DNA of 64,000 nt from Streptococcus sp. 68 (GCF_013277415.1 NZ_VMMX01000012.1:18016-82015), one strand, 5' to 3'. Positions 9,040 to 18,490 are shown, numbered from the stretch's first letter. The notes: generated from the letters alone by a model not told the origin. Program-made: numbers and translations.

Positions 9040-10191
9040 TTATGCTTGATAACGTTTCACTCCATCTAGGTAGGTTGCTACCAATCCCAAATCTTTATCT
9101 AATACGATAAAGTCCGCATCATAACCTTCACGGATTTGTCCACAAACATCATCAATGTGAACAGATTTTGCTGGGTTAAGGCTAGCCATCATGACCGCCT
9201 CGTGTGGATTCGCAATTCCCCATTCAACAACATTTTTCAAACCGTCTTTAAGTTTGAGAATAGAACCTGCCAAATTACCTGTCGATTTGAGGCGTGCAGT
9301 TCCATTGGCAACGACAACTGGGAATTCTCCCAACATATAGTCACCGTCTTCAAGCCCACCAGCTGTCATACAGTCCGTAATAAGAGCGATGTTTTCTGTT
9401 CCTTTTTGTTTGATAAGAATTTCGCAGGCCTTTGGATCTACGTGGTGACCGTCACAGATCAACTCTGCATAGGTATGTGGCAATTGATACATGGCACCAA
9501 CCATACCCAGTTCACGGTGCGTCAACCCACGCATCCCATTGTAGGCATGTACCCAAACACTAGCCCCAGCATCTACTGCCTTTTTAGCCTCATCAAAAGT
9601 TGCATTTGAATGCCCAAGAGCAACCGTCACACCTTCGTCCGTAACTGTACGTACAAAGTCTTCTACACCTTCACGCTCTGGCGCAAGAGCAATTTTGTTT
9701 AGCAAACCATTTGCTGCTTTTTGCCAAGCACGAAACTCATCCATGCGAGGATCTTTCATGTAAGCAGGATTTTGAGCCCCCTTGTATTTCTCTGTGAAAT
9801 AAGGCCCTTCAAAATAAATTCCACGAATTTTCGCACCACTTGCTTCTTGGTAACGAGCACCGATATTTTCAGTTACCGCCAGCAATTGCTCATAAGTCGA
9901 TGTCAAAGTGGTTGGCAAGAAGCTCGTTACCCCCATGCTGAGTAGTCCTTCACTCATAGTATGAAGCGTTCCTTCGATGTTATTATCCATAACATCCACA
10001 CCACCAAATCCATGAATGTGGGTATCCACAAGTCCTGGGGCAATGCTATAACCTGTATAGTCAATCACCTCAGCCCCTTCAGGAATCTGCTCGACATGTT
10101 TTCCAAACTTGCCATCCACAAGTTCCAAATAACCACCACGACGAACTCCGTGTGGGTAGAAAAATTGATCCGCTTTAATATAGTTAGGCAT
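9040..10191 (-). CDS. nagA: N-acetylglucosamine-6-phosphate deacetylase
   Basis: Amidohydrolase of 383 aa that converts GlcNAc-6-P to GlcN-6-P plus acetate, feeding amino sugars into glycolysis or back into wall synthesis. The metal-binding DTHIHGFGG motif lies near residue 56, EGPY near 130, HSNAT near 194, HAYNGM near 216 and the catalytic Asp in ITDCMTAGG near 273. An AGGAGG-like site precedes the ATG at 10191. It is monocistronic with its own terminator. Confidence 0.96.
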   Translation of the reverse strand: MPNYIKADQFFYPHGVRRGGYLELVDGKFGKHVEQIPEGAEVIDYTGYSIAPGLVDTHIHGFGGVDVMDNNIEGTLHTMSEGLLSMGVTSFLPTTLTSTYEQLLAVTENIGARYQEASGAKIRGIYFEGPYFTEKYKGAQNPAYMKDPRMDEFRAWQKAANGLLNKIALAPEREGVEDFVRTVTDEGVTVALGHSNATFDEAKKAVDAGASVWVHAYNGMRGLTHRELGMVGAMYQLPHTYAELICDGHHVDPKACEILIKQKGTENIALITDCMTAGGLEDGDYMLGEFPVVVANGTARLKSTGNLAGSILKLKDGLKNVVEWGIANPHEAVMMASLNPAKSVHIDDVCGQIREGYDADFIVLDKDLGLVATYLDGVKRYQA

Positions 10192-10298
10192 AATATTAAC
10201 CTCCTTAAAAGATTTATTCTACAATTTATTATGTCAATTACATTATAAACCTTTCTTTTTTATTTGTAAATGGTATAGACCTATTTTTTGGAGATATT

Positions 10299-10328
10299 TT
10301 AAAAGAGCTGGATTTCTCCAACTCTTCT
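10299..10328 (-). terminator. Intrinsic terminator of the O-acetyltransferase gene
   Basis: Stem AAGAGTTGGA/TCCAGCTCTT with a GAAA loop on the minus strand, followed by a short T tract, just after the stop at 10343. Confidence 0.8.
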
Positions 10329-10342
10329 CTTTTTAATACAAG

Positions 10343-12160
10343 TTATTTTGATTTAACGGGCTTGTCTTGAGCTGTTTTCAAGGCTGTGGCAATGGTATCT
10401 GCATACAATTGTGCTCCTGCTTCAATAGTGCTAGTGTCACTTCCGAAATGGACTTGGTCTGTTCCTGCCCAAATTTCTGGATGCTCTTTCGCAACTTGAT
10501 TCCAATCTGCTATCGTGATGTAAGGTGTCTTCTCTGCCAATTCTCTCATATAGGCAGCAGCCTTCTCAACGATGGCATAGGTCTCTTTTGTCTTATCTCC
10601 CTCATAAGGAGTCACCAAAACCATATGATGGCCCTTAGGAAGATTTTTCACGATACTATCCCAATCTTCCTTGTAATTTTCAGGATTATTCACACCAGTT
10701 GCAATAACTACCATCTTTGGTAGAAATTTATTCTGGCTATTGTTTAGCATGATTTCATTGGCATTCTTGGTTGTTCTGCTGACCTGAGCATTTATCTGTG
10801 CTCCAGGAAGGGCTGTCTGCAAAGCTGTATTTGCCCTTAAAGCAACCGAGTCACCAATTAACATAGTGCCATCAGCAATTCCCAAACTATCAGCTTCTGC
10901 TCGTTCTGCCATCACCTTGGTCTGGCTAATATTTGTTGCAGCTTGCTTCAAACCATTGACAGTTAAGTCTGTCTCAAACGCTCCCACTTGTGGTGCCAAC
11001 AGAGTTACTAAGAAGACAATGAAGGCCAAGATTCCTGTACTTGTTGCAAGAATTGCGTGAATATAAGGCAGGGGACGAAGAGTTTGTATAATAGGTGTGT
11101 TCTTTCCTGCAATCCAAGGTTCCAATACATAGAATGATAGGCTAGCAAAGCCATAAGAAAAAATCAAAGTCAGCAACACAGCAAAAGGATTTGAGGTCAA
11201 CTGTGAGAAAATAATATAGAAAGGCCAATGGAAAAGATAAACCGCATAGCTAGTATCTGCTAAAAAACTAATAATCTTTGGTTCCTGTACGTTAGGAGTC
11301 TTTTCATGTAAGACACGCGCCGCCAGAATCATAGTAAGGGCTGCAAGACTGGCAAGCAGGAAGCCAATAAGATAGGCAAAGAGATAGGTAAATTTGACTA
11401 AAAAAGTCAAAATGAGTAAGAAGCCAAAAGCTCCTGCAAAAATCAACAGGGTCTTGCGTAAATCCCAGATTTTATCCAACTGCTTGACGAGGGAAGTCGT
11501 CTGACGAACGCCTACAATCGTTGCTAGGATACTTCCCAAAAAGAATGGATAGACATGAGTTAAACTGGAGAAGTAAACAGAGGAATAAGAGGTTACTAGA
11601 AAACTACCAATAAACATGGAGAAGAAACTAATCAAGAAGGCAGCAGCAGATAAAAGAAAGACCATTCCTCTCAACTGACCATTTGATCTGGACTGTTTAG
11701 ATAAGAACCAAACTGCCAATCCCCAGAGTATATAGTAGTGAACCTCAACAGCCAAGCTCCAATTATGAACAAACAAATGTGGAATGAACTGAGATTCATA
11801 ACTCCCACCTGTTAGAAGTTCATAGAAGTTGGTCATAAAGCCTAAGACACCTGCAATCTGACCACCAATTCCAGCCACATAATCTTGCCGAACTAGAAAA
11901 GTAAAGGGCATGGTTACCAAGACCATCAAAACCACAGGTGGCACAATCCGATAAAAACGTCTCCTAAAAAATCCTATCAAGTCAATCTCGTGATTTTTAG
12001 AAAATTCTTCGATAAGTAGAGCCGTAATCAGAAAGCCTGAAAATGTGAAAAAGACATCCACCCCGAAAAATCCTCCAGGAAAGATGGTCTGAAAGAAGTG
12101 ATATAAGAGTACCAGTAGTAAACCAGTAATCCTAATCAAGGAAAACCATTTAATGCGCAT
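10343..12160 (-). CDS. oatA: OatA/Adr-type acyltransferase with SGNH domain
   Basis: A 605-aa membrane protein. The N-terminal two thirds are an acyltransferase-3 domain with about ten helices and the motif FFGVDVFFTFSGFLIT (residues about 31-46). A final helix near residue 390 leads to an extracytoplasmic SGNH-hydrolase-like domain (GDSVALRANT near 438; DQVHF near 570). It matches the pneumococcal peptidoglycan O-acetyltransferase Adr, which acetylates MurNAc C6 and lowers lysozyme sensitivity. The substrate is inferred from the family. Confidence 0.87.
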   Translation of the reverse strand: MRIKWFSLIRITGLLLVLLYHFFQTIFPGGFFGVDVFFTFSGFLITALLIEEFSKNHEIDLIGFFRRRFYRIVPPVVLMVLVTMPFTFLVRQDYVAGIGGQIAGVLGFMTNFYELLTGGSYESQFIPHLFVHNWSLAVEVHYYILWGLAVWFLSKQSRSNGQLRGMVFLLSAAAFLISFFSMFIGSFLVTSYSSVYFSSLTHVYPFFLGSILATIVGVRQTTSLVKQLDKIWDLRKTLLIFAGAFGFLLILTFLVKFTYLFAYLIGFLLASLAALTMILAARVLHEKTPNVQEPKIISFLADTSYAVYLFHWPFYIIFSQLTSNPFAVLLTLIFSYGFASLSFYVLEPWIAGKNTPIIQTLRPLPYIHAILATSTGILAFIVFLVTLLAPQVGAFETDLTVNGLKQAATNISQTKVMAERAEADSLGIADGTMLIGDSVALRANTALQTALPGAQINAQVSRTTKNANEIMLNNSQNKFLPKMVVIATGVNNPENYKEDWDSIVKNLPKGHHMVLVTPYEGDKTKETYAIVEKAAAYMRELAEKTPYITIADWNQVAKEHPEIWAGTDQVHFGSDTSTIEAGAQLYADTIATALKTAQDKPVKSK

Positions 12161-12210
12161 ACGAGTTTATTCTCCCTTTCATTATACACTTTATTCTATC
12201 AAAAAAAGAA

Positions 12211-12241
12211 GAAAAATCCTAAGAGAAAACTTAGGATTTTT
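12211..12241 (-). terminator. Intrinsic terminator of tgt
   Basis: A perfect 12-bp stem (AAAAATCCTAAG/CTTAGGATTTTT) with a six-base loop and flanking A and T tracts lies 20 bp after the tgt stop. It could work in both directions. Confidence 0.85.
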
Positions 12242-12260
12242 AGCTTATATCAATTCCATT

Positions 12261-13406
<1,146 letters not shown>

Positions 13407-13565
13407 TTACCTCCGAAGCTGGGAAAAACAGTCCCAGTTCATACTTTGTGCCCAAGGGCATACTGTATGATTTTATCAAAAAAAGTAGGAACTGTCACGA
13501 ACTATGGTATAAACTGCTCACGGTTTCCTAGTCCCTTGAAATCAGTGGGTTTCTAGCATGTCTAC

Positions 13566-13580
13566 CAAAAGTGAATACGA
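13566..13580. other. attL core
   Basis: The 15-mer CAAAAGTGAATACGA here is repeated exactly at 53855-53869. It lies 20 bp beyond the integrase stop and 160 bp from tgt. In both copies it is followed after three differing bases by TGAATACGA, giving an internal direct repeat. Confidence 0.85.
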
Positions 13581-13600
13581 GATTGAATACGACTCTACTT

Positions 13601-14746
13601 TTAGCTGGATCGGATGAAATCCATGAGCTGATTAACGACTTCAACACGTTGATTATCGTTGATGTGGGTATACATATCAAGGGTAGTTTGAACATTATTA
13701 TGACCTAATCTGTCCGAAATAATTTTTGCTGTAATACCAGCTTCAAATAGGAGAGAAGCGTGTGTATGTCTAAACCCGTGAGGCGAAATTTTTTTAAGAT
13801 TATTGTGTTTACGAAAGAATCTTAAAAGTTTCACTTTCATAGTTGCAGCTAAAAGCCATCCCCCGTCATTGTTCGTAAAAATATAATTCAAATCATGTTT
13901 ATAAGGCACACCAGCCTGGAAATATTCTTTTATTTGCTGTCGTTTCCAGAGTTTTAATACATTCAGAGTTTCATCATCTAAGGTGATAACCCTCTTACTC
14001 CTTTTGGTTTTAGGATCCTGAACAGTTTGTTTTTTACCAATCACGACAGCCGTGCGAGAAATGCTTAACAACTTATTTTCAAAGTCAACATCTGACCACA
14101 TGAGGCCAATTGCTTCTCCAGTTCTCAATCCAGAAAAAGCGAGTAAGTGGAAAAAAGTGTAGTTTACTGGTTTACAATTTGCTTTGTAAACTTTAAGAAA
14201 CTCGGTTAGTTCCTGTTTTGTATAGTAGTTTTCTTTGCCCTTTAATGGCCTATTTTTAGGCTTGATAATCTTGTCTAAAGGATTTGACTTAATGATGTCA
14301 ATAGAAGTGGCATACTTGAAAATACGGCTGATTACAGAGTAGTAATTGGCATAGAGGATATAGCGATTACTTAACTTAATAGCAACCTTCTGACAATAAG
14401 CTACACTGATCTGCTGAATCTTCATATCTGTAAAATATGAGTCAATCATAATATTAAGTTTTTTCTTAGTATTCTGATATGTTGTTGGTTTCACAGTGCT
14501 CTTATAGCTATCAAGCCATAACTCAGCAACTTCAGCGAAAGTAGGGTTCTGGAAATCTTCATTGTTTGAAAAACCATTCTCTTCAACGTCTAAGAGAAGG
14601 TCACGTTCGGCTGCCTTGGCCTCTTTAATGGTTTTAAAACCACGGCGTGTTGTCCGTTTTTCTTTTCCAGTAGCAGGGTCTATGCCCAGGTATGTTTGAA
14701 AGAGATATCTAGTCTCTCCTTTTTTTGTAATATATTTTTTTATCAT
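13601..14746 (-). CDS. int: Phage tyrosine integrase
   Basis: A 381-aa tyrosine recombinase mediating site-specific integration and excision. The N-terminal 60 residues look like an AP2/arm-binding domain, residues about 70-155 the SAM-like core-binding domain, and the rest the catalytic domain. Catalytic residues are visible as Arg208 (GLRTGE), His323 and Arg326 (HGFRHTH), His349 (LGHNN) and nucleophile Tyr359 (DMYTHI). It ends 20 bp from attL, the normal prophage arrangement. Similar to integrases of streptococcal and lactococcal temperate phages and Tn916-like elements. Confidence 0.97.
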   Translation of the reverse strand: MIKKYITKKGETRYLFQTYLGIDPATGKEKRTTRRGFKTIKEAKAAERDLLLDVEENGFSNNEDFQNPTFAEVAELWLDSYKSTVKPTTYQNTKKKLNIMIDSYFTDMKIQQISVAYCQKVAIKLSNRYILYANYYSVISRIFKYATSIDIIKSNPLDKIIKPKNRPLKGKENYYTKQELTEFLKVYKANCKPVNYTFFHLLAFSGLRTGEAIGLMWSDVDFENKLLSISRTAVVIGKKQTVQDPKTKRSKRVITLDDETLNVLKLWKRQQIKEYFQAGVPYKHDLNYIFTNNDGGWLLAATMKVKLLRFFRKHNNLKKISPHGFRHTHASLLFEAGITAKIISDRLGHNNVQTTLDMYTHINDNQRVEVVNQLMDFIRSS

Positions 14747-14768
14747 AAAAAGTCCTTTCTTTTCGATT

Positions 14769-14786
14769 GCTTGCCCGCATAGTTGA
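14769..14786 (+). repeat. Dispersed 18-bp repeat, copy 1 (integrase side)
   Basis: GCTTGCCCGCATAGTTGA, identical over 18 bp to 22794-22811 and over 16 bp, inverted, to 53842-53857 next to attR. It lies just upstream of the integrase start. It may be an integrase arm-binding or excisionase site. Confidence 0.6.
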
Positions 14787-14805
14787 AAAGGTGTAGAACT
14801 TATGA

Positions 14806-14912
14806 TAAACTATAGTTGTATTTTTTTATCATCCTTTCCATTGCTTGCTTGATGGAAAGTTTAATCCTCACACTCAAAGTTTGGCGATGGAGAGTGTGGG
14901 GATTTTTTGTTG
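14806..14912 (+). ncRNA. Candidate small RNA between int and the membrane protein gene
   Basis: No gene on the plus strand explains this unit. A TTGAAA box at 14783 sits 17 bp before TAAACT at 14806. Then comes an 8-bp hairpin (14834-14859, CTTTCCAT/ATGGAAAG) and a 12-bp stem (14864-14903) followed by TTTTTT, a strong plus-strand terminator. The transcript would be about 95 nt and would lie antisense to the leader of int. Promoter quality is moderate. Confidence 0.45.
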
Positions 14913-14918
14913 TCTTTT

Positions 14919-15515
14919 TTACTCTAGACCTGAGCTGATTTTAGAAGTCAACAAGAAAGAACCGTCGTCTTGTTTTGAAAACGAAAGAATAACGCTCTTA
15001 TATTTGCTACCAGTAGAAGTATATGATACTGTCTTGCTGTCGTGGTCATTTACTGAACTAGTTGTCACATTGTTAGGTTCTCCGTGAACGCTAGCAACGT
15101 CATCGTAGTTAGTTCCACCAGCTCCATAGTTGATAATATCACCAACTTGAAGCGCATCAAACTGTTCTTTTGTCCAGTTAAATTTAGCATCTTCCTCTTT
15201 TTGAGATGATTCGATAGAAGAACTTACAGAGCTAACAGTCTCTTCAATGTTTTTACCTAGTTCTTTCAATGATTTAGCGTACATTGCTTGAGTTACTAAT
15301 ACAATAGCAATAGACACGACTGCTAGAACCGTCCCAATAATAGCTAGTGTTTTTGGTCTTTTTCGATTTACTGCAAAACCAATTAAACCGAAGATAAGAG
15401 CTAAAATAGCTAGAATGAATGAAAAATTATTGATGATAGGCATCCATGAGCCAAGTAGAGCAATTGCTCCAAAAATAATAGCTAAAATACCTAAAACTTT
15501 GCGTTCTTGTTTCAT
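14919..15515 (-). CDS. Lysogeny-module membrane protein
   Basis: A 198-aa protein with three hydrophobic segments in the first 85 residues (about 8-30, 32-48 and 58-80), like DUF4190-type membrane proteins. A Ser/Glu-rich linker follows, then an extracytoplasmic domain (about 115-198) resembling small SmpA/DUF3862-like folds. It lies between int and the repressor operon, a position where temperate Gram-positive phages often carry superinfection-exclusion or lysogenic-conversion genes. That role is inference only. Confidence 0.6.
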   Translation of the reverse strand: MKQERKVLGILAIIFGAIALLGSWMPIINNFSFILAILALIFGLIGFAVNRKRPKTLAIIGTVLAVVSIAIVLVTQAMYAKSLKELGKNIEETVSSVSSSIESSQKEEDAKFNWTKEQFDALQVGDIINYGAGGTNYDDVASVHGEPNNVTTSSVNDHDSKTVSYTSTGSKYKSVILSFSKQDDGSFLLTSKISSGLE

Positions 15516-15584
15516 AATGAAACCTCTCTATCAGCTTTTAGTGTGGATCAGTTATTGCACATATTTTTATTTCTGTTTTTTACA

Positions 15585-15661
15585 TGCCAACTATTTCCAA
15601 AATGGAAACAGTTGGCAGCTCGTCAGATAATAAAATAAGGTGTACCTCTTAGAAGTACACC
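15585..15661. repeat. Two strong inverted repeats in the 15516-15950 intergenic region
   Basis: The first (15585-15617) pairs TGCCAACT and TTTCC with GGAAA and AGTTGGCA; the second (15639-15661) pairs GGTGTAC with GTACACC. Apart from these and the terminator at 15772-15804, I see no gene in the 435-bp gap between the membrane protein and the DUF1828 gene. Confidence 0.6.
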
Positions 15662-15771
15662 AGACGATTTTATCCTTGACGAACAAGGCTTTTTTACATT
15701 CTTAGTGTATTTCTTTTTTTAATTTCTGTCAAACGTCAACTTATTTTAACGACTTATGTTTACTAGAATAT

Positions 15772-15804
15772 GAAAAGAAAAGTAGCCGTATCAAATACGG
15801 CTAC
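15772..15804 (-). terminator. Intrinsic terminator of the repressor operon
   Basis: On the minus strand a perfect 9-bp stem (GTAGCCGTA/TACGGCTAC, five-base loop) is followed by TTTTCTTTT. It is the first terminator downstream of the leftward repressor-DUF6978-DUF1828 operon. Confidence 0.75.
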
Positions 15805-15950
15805 CATCACGATATGGATCTAAAATCCAAACCTAAACTTTATGGAGCTAAACTCCTGATAGCTGTATTGTAATATAATTTTCAAAAAATATCAATTTTG
15901 CACAATAGACTTCTTGGATATGGGGGACTATTGCCGAGTGCGGGGATTTT

Positions 15951-16739
15951 TTATATCACATTTGATAATAAAAGAGAATTTTCTAAGATATCTTTATGAG
16001 ATAACAATATTATTTTATCTTTGCTATTTTCGTTAAATACCGCTAGGGTTTCTGCCACTTTATCAAATCTATGGTGTATATCGTCGACTACAGCAATATA
16101 TTCAACGTTATCTTTATGGTTCTGTAAAATACGTGTATCCATTGCGAGTAATTTAGCCCTGTTGAGATCATTTCCGTTTGAAATAGTCCTTACAAGTCTT
16201 TCTTTTTTGATTGTGGGAATTGCGAAGTCAAATTGCACAGTTATCCCCTCTTTACCTGAATAAGACGGCCTTCTTGTAAAAAGAACCTCTCTCTGTACTA
16301 AGGTGTTTTCTATTTCGTCATGGAAAACATTTTTAATTGTTGTATCTCGTAAGACTATCATATCATTCACCTGCATAATAGTTTGGAGCAACCGTTGCTT
16401 TGCAAGTGGGAATTTTTCGAGGCTGGTTGTGATAAACAACTCTCCATTTTCAGCTCTCGTACCTAAATTGTTTACGATTGTATTTAGTAAGTTATTTTTG
16501 TATGTTGAACGATTTGAGAAACTAACGCCGTGACTTTTTAAATTGTTAATGGTCCATCCGTCATCTGTGAGTGTGACCCTACCATCTGATAAAAACTCAG
16601 CATATAGGATGATATGATCAAAATCATTATCTAAAAACGGTGTTCTAATTTCTACTATATTTTTCTCTAGATCATTGAACTTATACTCTTTTAATAACCA
16701 ATCAAAATATATATTTTTTAGTGTATTTGAGTTATTCAT
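15951..16739 (-). CDS. DUF1828/DUF1829 domain protein
   Basis: About 262 aa. The first ~125 residues match DUF1828 (ILYAEFLSDGRVTLTDDGWTINNLKSHG, then an ELFITTS segment); the rest resembles DUF1829. I chose the ATG at 16739 because GGAGG lies six bases upstream; another ATG is at 16742. It overlaps the end of the DUF6978-like gene, so the two are coupled. The family has no established function that I know. Its position as third gene of the repressor operon, expressed in the lysogen, fits a host-protection or toxin-antitoxin-like role, which is inference. Confidence 0.7.
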   Translation of the reverse strand: MNNSNTLKNIYFDWLLKEYKFNDLEKNIVEIRTPFLDNDFDHIILYAEFLSDGRVTLTDDGWTINNLKSHGVSFSNRSTYKNNLLNTIVNNLGTRAENGELFITTSLEKFPLAKQRLLQTIMQVNDMIVLRDTTIKNVFHDEIENTLVQREVLFTRRPSYSGKEGITVQFDFAIPTIKKERLVRTISNGNDLNRAKLLAMDTRILQNHKDNVEYIAVVDDIHHRFDKVAETLAVFNENSKDKIILLSHKDILENSLLLSNVI

Positions 16740-17196
16740 CATCAGCCTCCGTCTTGATATGTGTATATTTGATGAATTCAGAAAATACGTCCACAATGTG
16801 AGTTAAATTAGGGAAGTCAGAATCTTCAAGCGGGATAGCAACTCTATCCTTTTTATCGTAGTGATTGGAGTATATATGAATGTGATTCCCCTCTACAATT
16901 GAGTCATCAGGATTCACATGTCTATTAGATGGATTAATGTCTACCCTAACTAAATGATTATGGGAATTTTTAAATCTAATATGAATGCTGTAGCGCTCAG
17001 GATTCATCCTTCCTCTGTATATGTGAAGTATATATTGAATGTCATCATCATCAATAATAGCTTCGTCTATATCTATTTTACCAAATAAAGACGAGATTGT
17101 AGTATGGATTTCATTAAAAGAAAGTTCGTTTTTGGGGTACTTCAGTTTGTTAATTAATTCTTGTACCTGCTGATCATTTAAGTCGTTGTAATTCAT
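16732..17196 (-). CDS. DUF6978-like protein, partner of the DUF1828/1829 gene
   Basis: A 154-aa acidic soluble protein with His-rich segments (NHLVRVDINPSNRHVNPDD, VEGNHIHIYSNHYDKKDR). The ATG at 17196 was chosen over an earlier in-frame ATG because an AAGGA-type site precedes it and it starts 7 bp after the repressor stop. The family resemblance is from memory and moderate. It is co-transcribed between the repressor and the DUF1828/1829 gene, forming a likely two-component unit with the latter. Confidence 0.6.
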   Translation of the reverse strand: MNYNDLNDQQVQELINKLKYPKNELSFNEIHTTISSLFGKIDIDEAIIDDDDIQYILHIYRGRMNPERYSIHIRFKNSHNHLVRVDINPSNRHVNPDDSIVEGNHIHIYSNHYDKKDRVAIPLEDSDFPNLTHIVDVFSEFIKYTHIKTEADDE

Positions 17197-17203
17197 TTTT
17201 TCC

Positions 17204-18019
17204 TTACTCCCCTCTATACACCCCGATAACTGCATAAATCTTGATGTGTGTGTCTTCGGCTGGTGGGAAGTCTAGGGTGATGTCTTCATACTTGTCATTG
17301 AGCGACACTAGGCGTAAGCGTCCATTTTCGGTATAGATCTTTTTGAAGTAAGAACGGTCTCCGTATGCGATAACTGCTAGGTCTCCGTTGTAGGTGGTCA
17401 GTCCTTTGTCTACTAAATAGAGAATGTCTCCGTCTTGGTAGTCAGGCTGCATGGAGTCTCCGCTGACCTTAGTCGCAATATCGTGATATGGTGGTTGCTC
17501 GTCAACCTCTATAGTCTCTCTGTCTGTATCGTCGTAGCCAAATCCGTAGTTAAATCCAGAAGCTGCTGCCGTCTCAGATACAACCTCAACTTGGTACAAG
17601 CTGAGAACTTCCGATACTTCGTTTATCTTCGTTTCTTCTTCGTTTTGCTCTGTGTAAATCTCGCCATTTGCTTTTTGTCTCTCCAGAAGCTCCTTAGAAG
17701 TCCGTAGGACGATTTTTTTATTATCTGGGGTTAATTGTACCACCTTGTCCGTTATCTGCTGTGTGAGCAAATCTGGGGACGCTGTGGGGGTGTCTGCTTT
17801 ACGAATAGGTGGAAATAAATCGTCAATGGTTACGCTGAGAGCAGAGGATATTTTAAACAAAGTATTCTTTTTAGGAGTACGGAAACCTTTTTCATAGTTT
17901 GCTATAGTTGTATCCCCCATATCCACTAAAGTAGCTAATTCTTTTTGTGTTAATCCACGCTGCAACCGATATTCTTTTATTTTTGTACCAATGTATATAG
18001 CTAATTCTTTGTCAGTCAT
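17204..18019 (-). CDS. CI-type repressor with S24 (LexA-like) peptidase domain
   Basis: A 271-aa lysogeny repressor. The N-terminal HTH_3 domain spans residues about 8-65 (QKELATLVDMGDTTIANYEKG). The C-terminal S24 domain shows a self-cleavage site near TAAASGF, catalytic Ser in SGDSMQPDYQDGD and Lys in the AVIAYGDRSYFKKI segment. RecA-stimulated autocleavage, and therefore SOS induction, is expected from the family. It is transcribed divergently from the early genes. TTCACG-type sites between them (18063 and 18113-18126) are probable operators. Confidence 0.95.
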   Translation of the reverse strand: MTDKELAIYIGTKIKEYRLQRGLTQKELATLVDMGDTTIANYEKGFRTPKKNTLFKISSALSVTIDDLFPPIRKADTPTASPDLLTQQITDKVVQLTPDNKKIVLRTSKELLERQKANGEIYTEQNEEETKINEVSEVLSLYQVEVVSETAAASGFNYGFGYDDTDRETIEVDEQPPYHDIATKVSGDSMQPDYQDGDILYLVDKGLTTYNGDLAVIAYGDRSYFKKIYTENGRLRLVSLNDKYEDITLDFPPAEDTHIKIYAVIGVYRGE

Positions 18020-18105
18020 ATATTTCTCCTGAGTGTTTTCTTAAGTAGATTATAACAAAATATTCACGGAAAGAAAAGTTTTTTTGTTTTTTCGCAAAAA
18101 AACTG

Positions 18106-18134
18106 TTGACACTTCACGAAAAGTGAGGTATAAT
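18106..18134 (+). promoter_or_regulatory. Early rightward promoter PR with operator in the spacer
   Basis: Consensus -35 TTGACA and -10 TATAAT are separated by exactly 17 bp. The spacer contains the inverted repeat TTCACGAAAAGTGA (18113-18126), so bound repressor would block polymerase directly. A related half-site TTCACGGAAAG lies at 18063 near the repressor start, and a full TTCACGAAAAGTGAA copy at 19089-19103. Confidence 0.9.
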
Positions 18135-18182
18135 ATAATCAAGCTTAAGGAAATAACAAAAAACAAACCGGAGGGAAATAAC

Positions 18183-18458
18183 ATGAATACATTAAACGAG
18201 AAAGCAATCAACATCTTTAAAGCAGTAGCTAAGGAAACTTTAATCCAAGGCACTTACGAGGAAAACTTCCTCTACAGCCAACTTGAAGCATTCTGTACTA
18301 ACTGCCGTCAATTCGCTTTTGGATGGACAGAGTTAGCAGAGGAGATTGAACGCCAAGAGCGTTACCTTCTCGATTCTGGTTTCACTCAAGATGAAATCGA
18401 TGACATTCGTTTCGATGCAGCGTTCGCAGGAATGCTGGACAAAATGAATGTAGCCTGA
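18183..18458 (+). CDS. First early phage protein, unknown function
   Basis: A 91-aa acidic, helical protein directly downstream of PR. The ATG at 18183 follows a GGAGGG site; the frame is open further upstream, but that part overlaps the promoter. No transmembrane segment and no motif I recognise. The position is that of Cro or an anti-repressor-like factor, but no HTH is evident. Its stop lies inside a tRNA-like sequence (18454-18490). Confidence 0.75.
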   Translation: MNTLNEKAINIFKAVAKETLIQGTYEENFLYSQLEAFCTNCRQFAFGWTELAEEIERQERYLLDSGFTQDEIDDIRFDAAFAGMLDKMNVA

Positions 18459-18490
18459 TTGGTATCACCAAGGTTCGAATCCTTGGCAGG
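18454..18490 (+). other. tRNA 3'-end-like fragment
   Basis: A perfect T-arm (CAAGG-TTCGAAT-CCTTG) is enclosed by a CCTG/CAGG pairing that mimics the end of an acceptor stem. There is no anticodon arm. It could be a fossil tRNA end, for instance from an old attachment site, or a tRNA-like RNA element at the end of the first early gene. Confidence 0.5.
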
